Assembly (NCBI GenBank): GCA_030537395.1
Contig: JAUNMW010000006.1
Location: 1-47,344 of the forward strand
Direction: 5' to 3'
Length of the DNA stretch: 47,344 nucleotides
Source: Clostridia bacterium
GTDB taxonomy: Bacteria > Bacillota > Clostridia > Christensenellales > Aristaeellaceae
The position numbers and the translations under genes were made by a program. The notes under the pieces are model-generated. The model was given only the letters and a program-made list of their open reading frames with translations. It was not told where the DNA came from and made no database searches. Shown in pieces: positions 25,093 to 34,218 of this stretch. Position 1 is the first letter of the stretch, and each line of letters starts with the position of its first letter.

Positions 25093-27402
25093 TTATCTCC
25101 TCCCTGAAAGGGAATCGGCATCCCAAACGGCTGCTTTCAGTCCGTCCGATTCGGCGATGATTCTGAAGCTTTCTTTCCCGGTACGGCGGAAAACAACGGA
25201 TGCCTTGCCATGCCAGGCAGGGAGGGACGGCGACGAATAGGGCGTGGGCTCCATCAAATTGCAGTTTTCCGTTGCCAGTATTTCCGCGTCCCCTTCCGCC
25301 CGAAAGCTGACGGTCCTTTCGTCCCGAATGCAAGGATGGCCCTGAGCGTCCGCAATGGAAGCGGTCAGCATCATTTCCTCACCCGGCAGAACCGTTCTTT
25401 GCGCAGGGGCGGAAAACGCCAAATGATCGGGCGTATCAGGCGTATATAAAGCATGGCTGCATACACATTCGTTCCCGATATAGCCCTTCACTTCGATTTT
25501 TCCGGGGCTCCAGGGCACAAATCCCAGGATGTATCCGTCCGGGGTTTCGCCGGGCAAAGCCGGATGGAACACCCGGCCGTCCGCATGGATTTCCACCCGC
25601 TCGCAATGGGCGGCAATCAAATAGGGCAGCACGCCCTGGTGCAATTTGGGAAAATCCCACACATCCTCAAAGGGCGGATTGGCCCAATGGGCCTTTGTCA
25701 ATTCATCCCCCAAATCATTGTCCAGAATGGAAAGATGCACCATGGATTCCTTTGCCCAGCGGCTTTTGAGAATATGATAGCCGATGCGCGGCGTGCCGTC
25801 CATGCGCAGCAGACTGCCCGTCCAGCCTTTGCTGGGCCAGCCCATGGATTCGCCCAAATAGTCATAGCCCGTCCATACAAAGCTGCCGATCACAAAGGGG
25901 TATTTTTCCGGCAGGAACGCGGGAATGCTTTCCGTGTAGTTCTGCATGCTTTCCGGATGCCCCATAAAAAAGGAGTAGGCTTCCGTGCTCAAAATGGGTT
26001 TGCCGGGAATACGCCGGTGAATGTCCTCAAACCATTGCTCCTGATAATTGCAGCTGATCATATCCACATGGCGGGCGATGGCTTCAATGCAGTCCAGGCG
26101 TTCTTCCATTTCGTCAATTTCCCGGTCGTCCACCTCGTCTACCAGCTTTTGAATATCCTTTACGGCGCTGAAATCGATCTTTTTTCCGGACCGCTTAAAG
26201 TGCGGATTCATGGCATAGCTTACCGGGCGGGTGGGTTCCTTGGCGCGCACGAAATCTGTCAGCATGGCCAGGATATCCACCATGGACTGCTGGCCCTGAT
26301 TCTCCACCTCGTTTCCCACGCCCCAGATGATCACGCTGGGACGGTTCCGATCCCGCAGCAGCATCGCATCCAGATCATGCTGCCAGTCCCGGTCAAAATA
26401 TCTGCCGTACAGGCCGCTGCGCCATTTATCAAAGGCTTCCTCATACACATAAAATCCCATCTCGTCGCACAGATCCAGCATGGCGCTGCTGTGCATATGG
26501 TGGGCCAGGCGCAGGGCGTTGCAGCCCATTTCCTTCAGCCTTTCCAGCCGGTCCCGCCACATTTCCTTCGCGGCGGCGATCCCCCGGCAGCCCATATCCT
26601 GGTGCAGGCAAACGCCCCGCAGCTTGATGGATTCGCCGTTGACGATCAGGCCCTTTTCCGCGCTGATTTCCACGGTGCGGATACCCACGCGCAAAGATAC
26701 GGCGTCCCCGTTTTCCAGACGCAGCGAAAGGGTATACAGGAAGGGCGTTTCGGCGGACCAGAGCAGGGGCCTGGCCGCCCGCAGCACAATTTCTTCGCGC
26801 CCGCTTTTTTCATCCACGAAAGCGCCGTTCGGATCAAAAAGAGCTGCGGTCACCGGCAGGGACGAACCCGTCCTGATCCGCAGGATCCCCTGCCCGTTTT
26901 GAATACCCGTTTGTACAAAGATGTTCCTTTCATCCAAATACGCCCGATCCGTTTCGATCCATTGCACGGGACGATAGATGCCGCAGCCGGAATACCATCG
27001 GTCCGCGGGTTCCCGGGTGTTGTCCACCCGCACTGCAATGCGGTTTTCGCCGGTTTTCACCAGATCGGTTACTTCCAGACGAAAAGGCGTATAGCCATAA
27101 CGCTGTTCGCCTGCGAACTGTCCGTTGACCCAGACCGCAGCGCACTCGAACACGCCTCCGAAATCCAGGAAAAAGCGCCTGGCCCCGCTTTTCTCAGGAA
27201 CATGAACGCTGTTTTCATACCAGCCGATATCTTTCCGATGAAACCACCCCTGGGCCATATTCAAAGGCGCGTCCCGGGAAATGGGCCGATCCGCCGCCCA
27301 GTCATGGGGGATATGAATCGGGTAAAAAGCGTCCTGCGGCGGCTGATCCGTACCCAACGCAAAACGCCAGCCTTCCTTCAAATCAGAAACAGTGCGTTCC
27401 AT
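25093..27402 (-). CDS. GH2-family glycosidase (compact type)
   Basis: 769 aa, about 200 shorter than the LacZ-type enzyme at 8868. Sugar-binding domain at about 5-155 (HIPHDWAADRPI, FLDFGGVFECAAVWVNGQ), immunoglobulin-like domain at about 157-248, TIM barrel from about 250 to 560, then extra beta domains. Acid/base E365 is in WGVGNEVEN and nucleophile E474 is in ILSTEAYSF. Cytoplasmic (no signal peptide). It could be a beta-galactosidase, beta-glucuronidase or a rarer GH2 activity. With GH43 and an acetylesterase in the same operon, a side-chain-removing role on hemicellulose or pectin is plausible. AAGGAG precedes the ATG, 12 bp after the AraC regulator gene. Confidence 0.92.
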   Translation of the reverse strand: MERTVSDLKEGWRFALGTDQPPQDAFYPIHIPHDWAADRPISRDAPLNMAQGWFHRKDIGWYENSVHVPEKSGARRFFLDFGGVFECAAVWVNGQFAGEQRYGYTPFRLEVTDLVKTGENRIAVRVDNTREPADRWYSGCGIYRPVQWIETDRAYLDERNIFVQTGIQNGQGILRIRTGSSLPVTAALFDPNGAFVDEKSGREEIVLRAARPLLWSAETPFLYTLSLRLENGDAVSLRVGIRTVEISAEKGLIVNGESIKLRGVCLHQDMGCRGIAAAKEMWRDRLERLKEMGCNALRLAHHMHSSAMLDLCDEMGFYVYEEAFDKWRSGLYGRYFDRDWQHDLDAMLLRDRNRPSVIIWGVGNEVENQGQQSMVDILAMLTDFVRAKEPTRPVSYAMNPHFKRSGKKIDFSAVKDIQKLVDEVDDREIDEMEERLDCIEAIARHVDMISCNYQEQWFEDIHRRIPGKPILSTEAYSFFMGHPESMQNYTESIPAFLPEKYPFVIGSFVWTGYDYLGESMGWPSKGWTGSLLRMDGTPRIGYHILKSRWAKESMVHLSILDNDLGDELTKAHWANPPFEDVWDFPKLHQGVLPYLIAAHCERVEIHADGRVFHPALPGETPDGYILGFVPWSPGKIEVKGYIGNECVCSHALYTPDTPDHLAFSAPAQRTVLPGEEMMLTASIADAQGHPCIRDERTVSFRAEGDAEILATENCNLMEPTPYSSPSLPAWHGKASVVFRRTGKESFRIIAESDGLKAAVWDADSLSGRR

Positions 27403-27414
27403 TGGCTTTTCTCC

Positions 27415-29631
27415 TTATCCTTGCTGTCCTTCACCCTGCTGACGAAACTGCTGAGGCGTGCAGCCGGTATAGGATTTGAAGCGGCGGTTAAAAGCGGAAA
27501 TATCATAATACCCGCATTCGGTGGCGATGTCCTTGACAGGCATTTCGGTATCTCCCAGCAGATGCTGGGCCCTGTGCATGCGGGCGTGGGTGATGCACTC
27601 CAGGGGCGTTTCCTGGTAAACGCGCTTAAAGTCCACGGACAGCTTGGAATCGCTCATGCCCACCTCTTCCGCAATGCTGGCCACGGTGAGCCCCGGCTCG
27701 GAAAAACGGCGCTGGATCAGGTCGTAGGCGTTCCGGACCGGCTCCGGGATTTCCTCCGTTTCGGTTTTGGTTTGCAGGGAAACGATTTTTCGGCACACCT
27801 GCTTGAGCATCCCGTCCAATTCATCCACGGACAGGCATCGGCTCAGGCGGAACAGATCGTAAAGCTCTTCCTCCTTTACGCCGCTTTGCTGGGCCTCCGT
27901 GCTGACGGCGGTAATGATTTCGCTGTACATGCACCGGAAGCCGAACAGAGAGGACCGGGTATCGTGCATGGCCTGGGATACTTCCAGCAGCGCCTTTTCC
28001 ATCCGGGCTTCATCGCCCTTGCGAAGCGCCTGGCGCAAATGATCCACGGCCTGTCGGTTGTAGTTGGCCTCCAGAATTTGGTTTTCTCCCAGCTCCTCAA
28101 AATAAATCGGCGCGGTATTGCCCTTTACAAAGCGCATTTCAAAGGCGTTTTCCGCTTCCAGATAGGCCCGCTGGCCCTCGGCCCAAACGGTGTGAAAGCC
28201 GCTGACACCCATGATCATGGACGCGCTGCACGCCTTTAAGCCGGCAAACTTGGCCTCCAGGAACGTGCGAAGCTGCCCTTCCTCGTTGGCGAAGGCCAGC
28301 AGGATCAAATGATTTTCCGCTGATACGGGGATCAGGGATGCCCCGCTTACATTTTCATCAAAGAGCCGGTCGATTTTATCCACCGTCAATTCATAGGAGG
28401 ATTCAGCGGCCTTGGCCACGATGGCGACGGCGAAATAGCGGGTGTCCACATTGACGGACACTTGCTCGGCCATCTGCAGATACGCATCCTCATCCTGAAA
28501 GGTTCCCAGCAGGAAACGGCGCACGAACTCGCCCCGCTGCACGTCCGCCATGTTTTCCAGGCGGGTGGTCATGGAGGCGTTTTCGTCGATCAGGCGCTGA
28601 ATGCCGTCCCGGATTTCCAACAATTCGTTGCCCGTGGGCTCATGCTCCGCCAGCATGGAATGCAAAAGCTTGATGCCCCGCATCCTGGATTGAACGAACC
28701 TGGTGATCAGCAGCACGGCAAGGGCTGCCGCAATAGCGGATACCAGCACCAGCGCTTTCACCGATCCGGACAGCGCCACGGCAAATTCCTGATCGGACAC
28801 CAACGCCGCGCAGCTCAGCCTGCTGCTTCCCGTTTCTGTTAAAACATGGTACAGCTTACCGCCGTAACGCAGCTCCGTTTCGGAACCTTCGGCGGCTTGA
28901 ATCAGCGTTTCCCCGGGAACGCCTGATTTATTCTGCGCTGTGATCGCCTGGCCGTTATGCAGCAAAAGCACATCCGCCTCTGCGAGGCCAAAGTTTGCAA
29001 ACCATTCGGCAAATTGATCGCTTTCCACCAGATACATGACCGTACCCACCCGGGCTCCGCCGGGATAGCTTAGCGGAACAAAAATCGTGACCACGCTGTG
29101 AATGCCCATATCGCTGCGCACGGCATAGCCCTGCACGGGCATTTCGGGCCAGATGGTCAGATAGGCGGTTTTTTCCAGCGCGCTTTCCATTTGGGACGGC
29201 GAAACGCTCTCGAAGGTCAGCGCCTGTTCCGTAAACCGGTCCATGCGGAAAAAGCTGGTGGAGGAATAGATGTAATCGTCGCCGGTAAAATGAATAAAGA
29301 TTTCGCTGAAGGTGCCGTTGACCGCCCGGTAAGAGGCCAGCTTGCCGGAAAAACGGGATGCCTTGACGGGATCCTCGGCGTATTTCACGGGGGTAATATC
29401 ACTGTTGGTCATTTGCCCCGCAATGGAAATCAGGGTGGAAACCAATTGCTCCTGGGCGTCCTGCACCAAATGCAGACCCGCCTGATACCGGTTCAAAAGG
29501 ATTTGGGAATGGAAATCGGAAAAGGAACGGTAAGCAAAAAAGACCATCACGATCATGACAAGCAGCAGGATCGCCAGGTAGGAGGCGAAATACCGAAGCT
29601 GCAATTTGCTGAGCTGCCGTTTTTTCCTCAT
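27415..29631 (-). CDS. Membrane-bound AraC-family sensor-regulator (YesS type)
   Basis: 738 aa. Topology: membrane segment 1 at about 15-34, an extracellular sensor domain of about 250 residues, membrane segment 2 at about 291-312, a cytoplasmic linker and middle domain, and a C-terminal AraC DNA-binding domain (about 640-735). The latter has GLTVASIAEEVGMSDSKLS and DIATECGYYDISAFNRRFK, the two helix-turn-helix units. Such one-protein regulators in Bacillota sense a sugar outside and activate the adjacent oligosaccharide transport operon. Here it is encoded inside that operon, between the acetylesterase and GH2 genes. Its likely targets are the repeated GCTGAAATTTC elements before the first permease gene (34219-34299); that link is inference. 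Confidence 0.9.
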   Translation of the reverse strand: MRKKRQLSKLQLRYFASYLAILLLVMIVMVFFAYRSFSDFHSQILLNRYQAGLHLVQDAQEQLVSTLISIAGQMTNSDITPVKYAEDPVKASRFSGKLASYRAVNGTFSEIFIHFTGDDYIYSSTSFFRMDRFTEQALTFESVSPSQMESALEKTAYLTIWPEMPVQGYAVRSDMGIHSVVTIFVPLSYPGGARVGTVMYLVESDQFAEWFANFGLAEADVLLLHNGQAITAQNKSGVPGETLIQAAEGSETELRYGGKLYHVLTETGSSRLSCAALVSDQEFAVALSGSVKALVLVSAIAAALAVLLITRFVQSRMRGIKLLHSMLAEHEPTGNELLEIRDGIQRLIDENASMTTRLENMADVQRGEFVRRFLLGTFQDEDAYLQMAEQVSVNVDTRYFAVAIVAKAAESSYELTVDKIDRLFDENVSGASLIPVSAENHLILLAFANEEGQLRTFLEAKFAGLKACSASMIMGVSGFHTVWAEGQRAYLEAENAFEMRFVKGNTAPIYFEELGENQILEANYNRQAVDHLRQALRKGDEARMEKALLEVSQAMHDTRSSLFGFRCMYSEIITAVSTEAQQSGVKEEELYDLFRLSRCLSVDELDGMLKQVCRKIVSLQTKTETEEIPEPVRNAYDLIQRRFSEPGLTVASIAEEVGMSDSKLSVDFKRVYQETPLECITHARMHRAQHLLGDTEMPVKDIATECGYYDISAFNRRFKSYTGCTPQQFRQQGEGQQG

Positions 29632-29656
29632 AGCTTTCCATCCTTATTCTATCTGT

Positions 29657-30433
29657 TCAGGGTTTCATGTGCAGGCGCAGCCAGGCCGCCGCGTTTTCGC
29701 CCGCTTCTCGCCCCGCTTCGTTATAGGCCGCCTGGTAATAATGGAAGGCGTCCTTCATCAGGCCCCTTTCCCGCATGCTGGAAAATTTCCTGGATACCAT
29801 GGTGACAGGACGGTTCGTCCGGGCAATTTCCTCCTGCCATTCCATCATGGGTACATACCTGAAAAAGCCGCCCTCCAGATTGCAATGGCCGATGCGCACC
29901 AGGAAAAGCCGTTCCACGCCTGCGCAAAGCATGGCGGTGAGCATCCGGTCAAAGCCCTGCAAATAAGCTTCTTTTTCCGTCCCTGCATCTCCGTCGGATT
30001 CCCCTTGGCACCAGAGGACAAAGATGCGGCGGATTTTGTAATCATGATGGTTCAGCCAGTCTTTTGCTGCCGCGAGCCGATTCAGCGCATCGTTGAGATA
30101 GGGCGTGCCTGGCTGCCATTCCGCCATGACGCTGCCGCCCTTGGACGCGGAAACGCCCACCACCGGGACGTGGGTTTCCGAATAATAAGCGTTTACAAAA
30201 GCGGATACCATGGAGCCAGTTTTCAAATGCTCGCTGATGCCGCCTATCCGGTTTTCATCCCTGCCAAAGGGCTCTTCCAGGGGAAACAGGCGGCCCGGCG
30301 CGGAAACGGCCCGGTATTCCCAGCCTGCGCCGGGGATCAGGGCGGGAGCCGTTTCGGGAAAACGCTCGCAGGGGATGCCCCGGCCCGCCATGTTGGATTG
30401 TCCCGCGAACAGGAACAGATCGACAGTCTGCAT
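29657..30433 (-). CDS. SGNH-type carbohydrate acetylesterase (SASA family)
   Basis: 258 aa. The nucleophile block FLFAGQSNMAG (S13) and the later WCQGESDGD block are those of the sialate O-acetylesterase/acetylxylan esterase (SASA) family. The middle carries GVSASKGGSVMAEW (oxyanion region), and the catalytic Asp/His pair is probably in MKDAFHYYQAAYNE. No signal peptide, so it deacetylates oligosaccharides after import. GGAGGGG precedes the ATG. It sits between the binding-protein gene and the AraC regulator in the operon. Acetylated xylo-oligosaccharides are a likely substrate given the GH43, but sialic acid or pectin acetyls are not excluded. Confidence 0.88.
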   Translation of the reverse strand: MQTVDLFLFAGQSNMAGRGIPCERFPETAPALIPGAGWEYRAVSAPGRLFPLEEPFGRDENRIGGISEHLKTGSMVSAFVNAYYSETHVPVVGVSASKGGSVMAEWQPGTPYLNDALNRLAAAKDWLNHHDYKIRRIFVLWCQGESDGDAGTEKEAYLQGFDRMLTAMLCAGVERLFLVRIGHCNLEGGFFRYVPMMEWQEEIARTNRPVTMVSRKFSSMRERGLMKDAFHYYQAAYNEAGREAGENAAAWLRLHMKP

Positions 30434-30460
30434 TGTTTTCCCCTCCCAACAAGCAGGGAT

Positions 30461-30490
30461 GCACCCTGCCCGGATGAGGGGGCAGGGTGC
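30461..30490 (-). other. Intercistronic hairpin after the binding-protein gene
   Basis: A perfect 11-bp stem (GCACCCTGCCC 30461-30471, GGGCAGGGTGC 30480-30490) lies in the gap between the binding-protein stop and the acetylesterase start. It has no T-run on the minus strand. Such hairpins commonly raise the level of binding-protein mRNA relative to downstream genes. Confidence 0.6.
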
Positions 30491-30543
30491 GGTGATTGAT
30501 TTACATTTTACAATATCTGCTTGATTCTGTCCATCTGAATTTT

Positions 30544-32076
30544 TTACTGATTAGCCTCTACATACCGGTCATAAGCGGTCTGGTACAGGGCAATGTATTC
30601 ATCCAGCCGGATATTTTTCAGGGTGTTCTCATAAGCGGCCCAGCTTTCATCGGTGACGCCCTTTACGATGAAGTTGGCCAGGGATTCCTTGGCGTACTTA
30701 TCGATTTCGGCATGCAGCAGGGACCGCTGAGTGGATTCTTCCACGTTGAAGGTGATCAGCTTGGACAGGATATTCCAGCTGTTTTTTTCGATCACGCCCG
30801 CAGCGTCGTATGCTTCGCAGTAGGTGGTCTTTTCAATGCGGTGCGGGGGCATGTTCACTTTGGAGAAGTATTCGGGGCCGGAGCAGTACATCATGGCAGA
30901 CTGGCCGGGCACGGTGCGGGTGCCGTCGCTCATGGGGAAGATTTCCACCTTGCCATCTTCGCTGTAGCCCCAGAATTCATCCTTGGCGCCGTTGTAGCCG
31001 GTGATCATGTTTTCCCAGGCAAACTGGGTGTCCAGCCACTTGGCGGCAGCTTCCACGTCCTTGCAGCCCGCGGTGATGGCGGCGCCGAAGGAGGGGATTT
31101 CCAGATAGCGCTGCAGCCGGGCCTGATAGCCGTCGGCGGAGAAGGGGAGCACGCACACGTACTGGGTATAGATGGCTTCGTCAGTGCCCATGGCGGACAT
31201 GCGCCAGCGCCAGGTGACGCCCACGTTGCCGGCGTTGATCTTGGCTTCGGAGGCATTGGAGTCCTGAGAAATGGCTTCCACGTCGATCAGGCCTTCATTA
31301 TACCAGCGGGAAACGGTTTCCAGAGCGGCGCGCAGGCCTTCCGCCCGGAGGGGAGAATACACCTTGCCTTCATCATCCAGGGCTACGTGGATTTCGTTGT
31401 TGGCCACGCCCCAGAAGTTCAGCAGATGGGCGATGCCGTCCACCAGGTTGCGCAGGGTGCCGCCCATGGGGATTTCGTTGGAGGGGTCGCCGTTGCCGTC
31501 GGCATCCTGATCCCGGAAGGCGACGAGAACCTTTTCAAACTCTTCCACCGTGGCGGGTACTTCCAGGCCCAGGTTATCCAGCCATACCTTGTTGATGAAC
31601 AGGTGGCTGTCAGTGTTGATGTTCTGGGGAATCAGCCAGCCGATCTGGTAAGTTTTGCCGTCGGAGGATTTCAGGCTCTGGGCGGTCTGAGGATCAAAGT
31701 CCAGGTACGCCTTATAGTTGGGCATATACTGGTCGATGATATCGTCCAGGGGAATCAGGATCTCCTGATCCACGCCGTACATTTCCAGATCCAGCCCGCC
31801 GCGGACGATCACATCGGGATATTCGCCGCTGGCCAGCATCAGGTTCACCTTGGTGCTCCAGTCGGAGCCCTTGATCTGGTTGAAGGTGGCATGGACGCCG
31901 CTTTGAACGGTAATGCCGTTTTCAGGGTCGTTGAAGTAGGGCATGTTGGCAAAGTCCAGGTCGTCGATGTCACGATATTGCACCATGACGCTGATTTCTT
32001 TGGTTTCAGCCAAAGAAGCGGGGATGCAGGCCAGGAGCATGACGGCGGCCAGCAGCAGGGCGAGAGTCTTTTTCAT
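30544..32076 (-). CDS. Extracellular sugar-binding protein of ABC importer (LipO/YtcQ type)
   Basis: 510 aa, family 1 solute-binding protein of the larger type that works with LplB/YtcP permeases. Signal peptide with cleavage near ASLAE; LLAC within the core also resembles a lipobox, so lipid anchoring is possible. The mature chain begins ISVMVQYRDIDD, has FNQIKGSDWSTKVNLMLASG (typical early region) and KVWLDNLGLEVPATVEEFEK (hinge region). AAGGAGG precedes the ATG. It captures an oligosaccharide for the two permeases encoded just upstream. The gene is separated from them by structured repeat family A copy 2. Confidence 0.92.
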   Translation of the reverse strand: MKKTLALLLAAVMLLACIPASLAETKEISVMVQYRDIDDLDFANMPYFNDPENGITVQSGVHATFNQIKGSDWSTKVNLMLASGEYPDVIVRGGLDLEMYGVDQEILIPLDDIIDQYMPNYKAYLDFDPQTAQSLKSSDGKTYQIGWLIPQNINTDSHLFINKVWLDNLGLEVPATVEEFEKVLVAFRDQDADGNGDPSNEIPMGGTLRNLVDGIAHLLNFWGVANNEIHVALDDEGKVYSPLRAEGLRAALETVSRWYNEGLIDVEAISQDSNASEAKINAGNVGVTWRWRMSAMGTDEAIYTQYVCVLPFSADGYQARLQRYLEIPSFGAAITAGCKDVEAAAKWLDTQFAWENMITGYNGAKDEFWGYSEDGKVEIFPMSDGTRTVPGQSAMMYCSGPEYFSKVNMPPHRIEKTTYCEAYDAAGVIEKNSWNILSKLITFNVEESTQRSLLHAEIDKYAKESLANFIVKGVTDESWAAYENTLKNIRLDEYIALYQTAYDRYVEANQ

Positions 32077-32133
32077 GGGGAAGCCTCCTTTATATTGTTT
32101 GGGTTTTCAACCCTTGGGAACAAGATAGGTATT

Positions 32134-32240
32134 CGCAGCCTCAATCGGCGCGACTGTCCTTCATGGAAAGATCGCTTGTTTCGGCTGATTTCACCTCGGA
32201 CTTTTTGCCGCCAAAGGGCGGCAGACCGAGGTTCATCCCT
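32134..32240. repeat. Structured repeat, family A, copy 2
   Basis: Same architecture as 13269-13373: CGCAGCCTCAATCGGCGC (32134-32151), hairpin 1 (CTGTCC-TTCAT-GGAAAG, 5 of 6 paired), linker GCTTGTTTCGGCTGAT, hairpin 2 with outer stem ACCTCGG/CCGAGGT (32193-32199, 32226-32232) and inner stem TGCCGCC/GGCGGCA, then TTCATCCCT. The last bases overlap the 3' end of the permease gene, so the element supplies its stop codon region. It sits between two genes of one operon and could act as a processing or attenuation structure. Confidence 0.75.
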
Positions 32241-33165
32241 TGACGGAACCAATCATAACGCCTTTGACAAAGAACTTCTGCATGCAAAGATACAGCACAA
32301 CCGCAGGGGCGGTAGACACTACGATGATGCAGTACTTGGCGATCTGGGCCCGGTTTAAAAGCTCCGCGTCCTGGGCTGCCGTATCGCTGACCATGCTCAT
32401 GAGCAGCTCGCGGCTGGATTCCAGGGAAGCCAGGATCTCTTTCAGGATGGTTTGCAGCGGCAGTAAGGAACGGGTTTGCAGGTAGATGAGGCCCGTCCAG
32501 TAATCGTTCCATTTGGCCACGCCGTAGTACACCGACAGCACGGCGATGATGGTGCCGCTGAGCGGAATCACGATGCGGACAAAATATTGCATCTGGGACG
32601 CGCCGTCCAGGTTGGCCGCTTCATACAGCGCTTCGGGAATGGTGGAGGTAATGTAGGTGCGGGCTACCATCACATTCCACACGGAAACGCAGCCCATCAG
32701 GATGCACACCCAGGCTTTGTTATAGAGGCCCACGTCCCGGATGGTCAGGAAGGTGGGGATCAGACCGCCGTTAAAGAACATGGTGAAGGCAAACAGGAAA
32801 GAGAGCAGCTTCTTTCCCGGGAACTTCCGGGACAGGGTGAACGCCGCGCCCATGGTGACTACCAGGCTGATTACCGTACCCGTGACCGTATACAGAACAG
32901 AATTGAAGAAGGAATGAATCAATTCCTGATTCTGGAATACCGCGTTGTAGCCCAGCAGCGTCACGCCCCGGGGATACAGCGTCACCTGGCCGGAGGTGAC
33001 CAGGGAGGCGTCGGAAAAGGAGCAAATGATCACCAGATAAATGGGATACAGGGTGACGAGCAGTACCAGGGTCACCATGACCCCAACGAAGATATTGAAC
33101 GCCCGATCCGCCTTGATTTCCTTCTGCTTCATGGGTTTTATTTCTTTTTTCGCTATTGCCGTCAT
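32233..33165 (-). CDS. Sugar ABC transporter permease (YtcP/LplC type)
   Basis: 310 aa, six predicted membrane segments. The cytoplasmic EAA loop is EALYEAANLDGASQMQYF with IPLS following, the docking site for the ATPase. VKGVMIGSVKG at the end is the hallmark C-terminus of YtcP/LplC proteins. It pairs with the LplB-type permease encoded 17 bp upstream. No ATPase gene is present; these systems usually share one MsmK/MsiK-type ATPase made elsewhere. Two N-terminal starts are possible (33165, or the Met 11 codons later). The last 8 nt of the gene are shared with repeat family A copy 2. Confidence 0.93.
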   Translation of the reverse strand: MTAIAKKEIKPMKQKEIKADRAFNIFVGVMVTLVLLVTLYPIYLVIICSFSDASLVTSGQVTLYPRGVTLLGYNAVFQNQELIHSFFNSVLYTVTGTVISLVVTMGAAFTLSRKFPGKKLLSFLFAFTMFFNGGLIPTFLTIRDVGLYNKAWVCILMGCVSVWNVMVARTYITSTIPEALYEAANLDGASQMQYFVRIVIPLSGTIIAVLSVYYGVAKWNDYWTGLIYLQTRSLLPLQTILKEILASLESSRELLMSMVSDTAAQDAELLNRAQIAKYCIIVVSTAPAVVLYLCMQKFFVKGVMIGSVKG

Positions 33166-33182
33166 GCTTTTCTTCTCCTTCC

Positions 33183-34196
33183 TCAGAACAGTGTTTCGCC
33201 GTTCATGCTGGCGGAAATCTTATTGGTGGACAGCACCAGGATAAAGTTGACAACATTCACGAACAGGCCGATGGCCGCGGTATAGGAGAACTGGCCGGAG
33301 CCCAGGCCCATGGTGTACACATAGGTGCCGATGATGTCAGAGGTGGCCATGTTGCCGCCGGTCTGGAGCAGGAGGGTTTTTTGCGTAGCGGAGGAAAGCA
33401 GGGAACCGCTGTTCAGAATCAGCATCATGGTGGCGGTGGGCACGATATGGGGCAAATCAATGTAGCGCACCTTCTGCCATTTGTTGGCCCCGTCGATGGT
33501 GGCGGCCTCGTAAAGCTCCGGGTCCACGCCCGCCAGGGCGGCGATATACAGGATGGAATCCCAGCCTGCGTTCTGCCAGATGCCGGAAATGATGTACACC
33601 GGGCGGAACCAGCTGGCTTCATTCATAAAATAGATGGATTTGCCGCCCAGGGCTGTGATCAGGTGGTTCACGATGCCGTTGGTGGGTGAAAGCAGGATGT
33701 AAAGGATACCGGCCAGCACCACGGTGGAAATGAAATGGGGCACGTAGATAGCGGTTTGGGTGAATTTTTTCAGCCGCTGGGAGCGGATGTTATTTACGAT
33801 CAGCGCCAGAGCGATCGGCATGGGGAAGGAAAAAATCAGCCCCAGCAAATTCAAAAGCAGTGTGTTGCCGATCAGCCGTCCAAAGTAATAGGCATGAAAG
33901 AAGGTATTAAAGTGCTTGAAACCGTTCATGCTGGTCCAGGGGCTTCCGGCGATCCCGCGCACCGCTTTGTAATCCTTGAAGGCGATCTGAATGCCGTACA
34001 TGGGCAGGTAATTGAAAATGATCAGATACACCAGCGCGGGAAGGATCAGCACATAGAGCCAACGGTTCTGGTTGATTCCCCGCCACAGCTTTTTCAGCTT
34101 GTCTCCGGCTGTGAGGTTCCTTTTCAAAGTCTGCTGCACTTGAATCCCTCTTTTCTCAGCGTGGTCGAATTTTATCCGGCAAGGACATTGTGTCAT
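33183..34196 (-). CDS. Sugar ABC transporter permease (LplB/YteP type)
   Basis: Up to 337 aa with six membrane segments. LILPALVYLIIFNYLPMYGIQIAF is not written out further, but the PMYG region is typical of LplB proteins. The EAA loop is PELYEAATIDGANKWQKV, and the C-terminus ends near STNKISASMNGETLF. The ATG at 34196 has GGAAG 6 nt upstream; a GTG at 34139 with AGAGGG 6 nt upstream would give 318 aa and a more usual N-terminus, so the start is uncertain. It is the first gene of the long minus-strand operon (permease, permease, binding protein, acetylesterase, regulator, GH2, GH43). Confidence 0.92.
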   Translation of the reverse strand: MTQCPCRIKFDHAEKRGIQVQQTLKRNLTAGDKLKKLWRGINQNRWLYVLILPALVYLIIFNYLPMYGIQIAFKDYKAVRGIAGSPWTSMNGFKHFNTFFHAYYFGRLIGNTLLLNLLGLIFSFPMPIALALIVNNIRSQRLKKFTQTAIYVPHFISTVVLAGILYILLSPTNGIVNHLITALGGKSIYFMNEASWFRPVYIISGIWQNAGWDSILYIAALAGVDPELYEAATIDGANKWQKVRYIDLPHIVPTATMMLILNSGSLLSSATQKTLLLQTGGNMATSDIIGTYVYTMGLGSGQFSYTAAIGLFVNVVNFILVLSTNKISASMNGETLF

Positions 34197-34218
34197 AGAT
34201 TTCTTCCGTTTTCAATTG

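Noticed and set aside
25453..28239. A very long plus-strand open frame opposite the GH2 and AraC genes
   Set aside because: It is the complement of two well-supported genes; its translation is low-complexity (many H, P, G, A), has no family motifs and spans two opposite-strand genes. Similar long shadows occur at 10059-11891, 4943-6601, 16650-17927 and 30496-32358 and were left out for the same reason.
30544..32076. LLAC in the signal peptide as proof of a lipoprotein
   Set aside because: A type I cleavage site (ASLAE) follows closely and fits better; both readings are left open in the entry.
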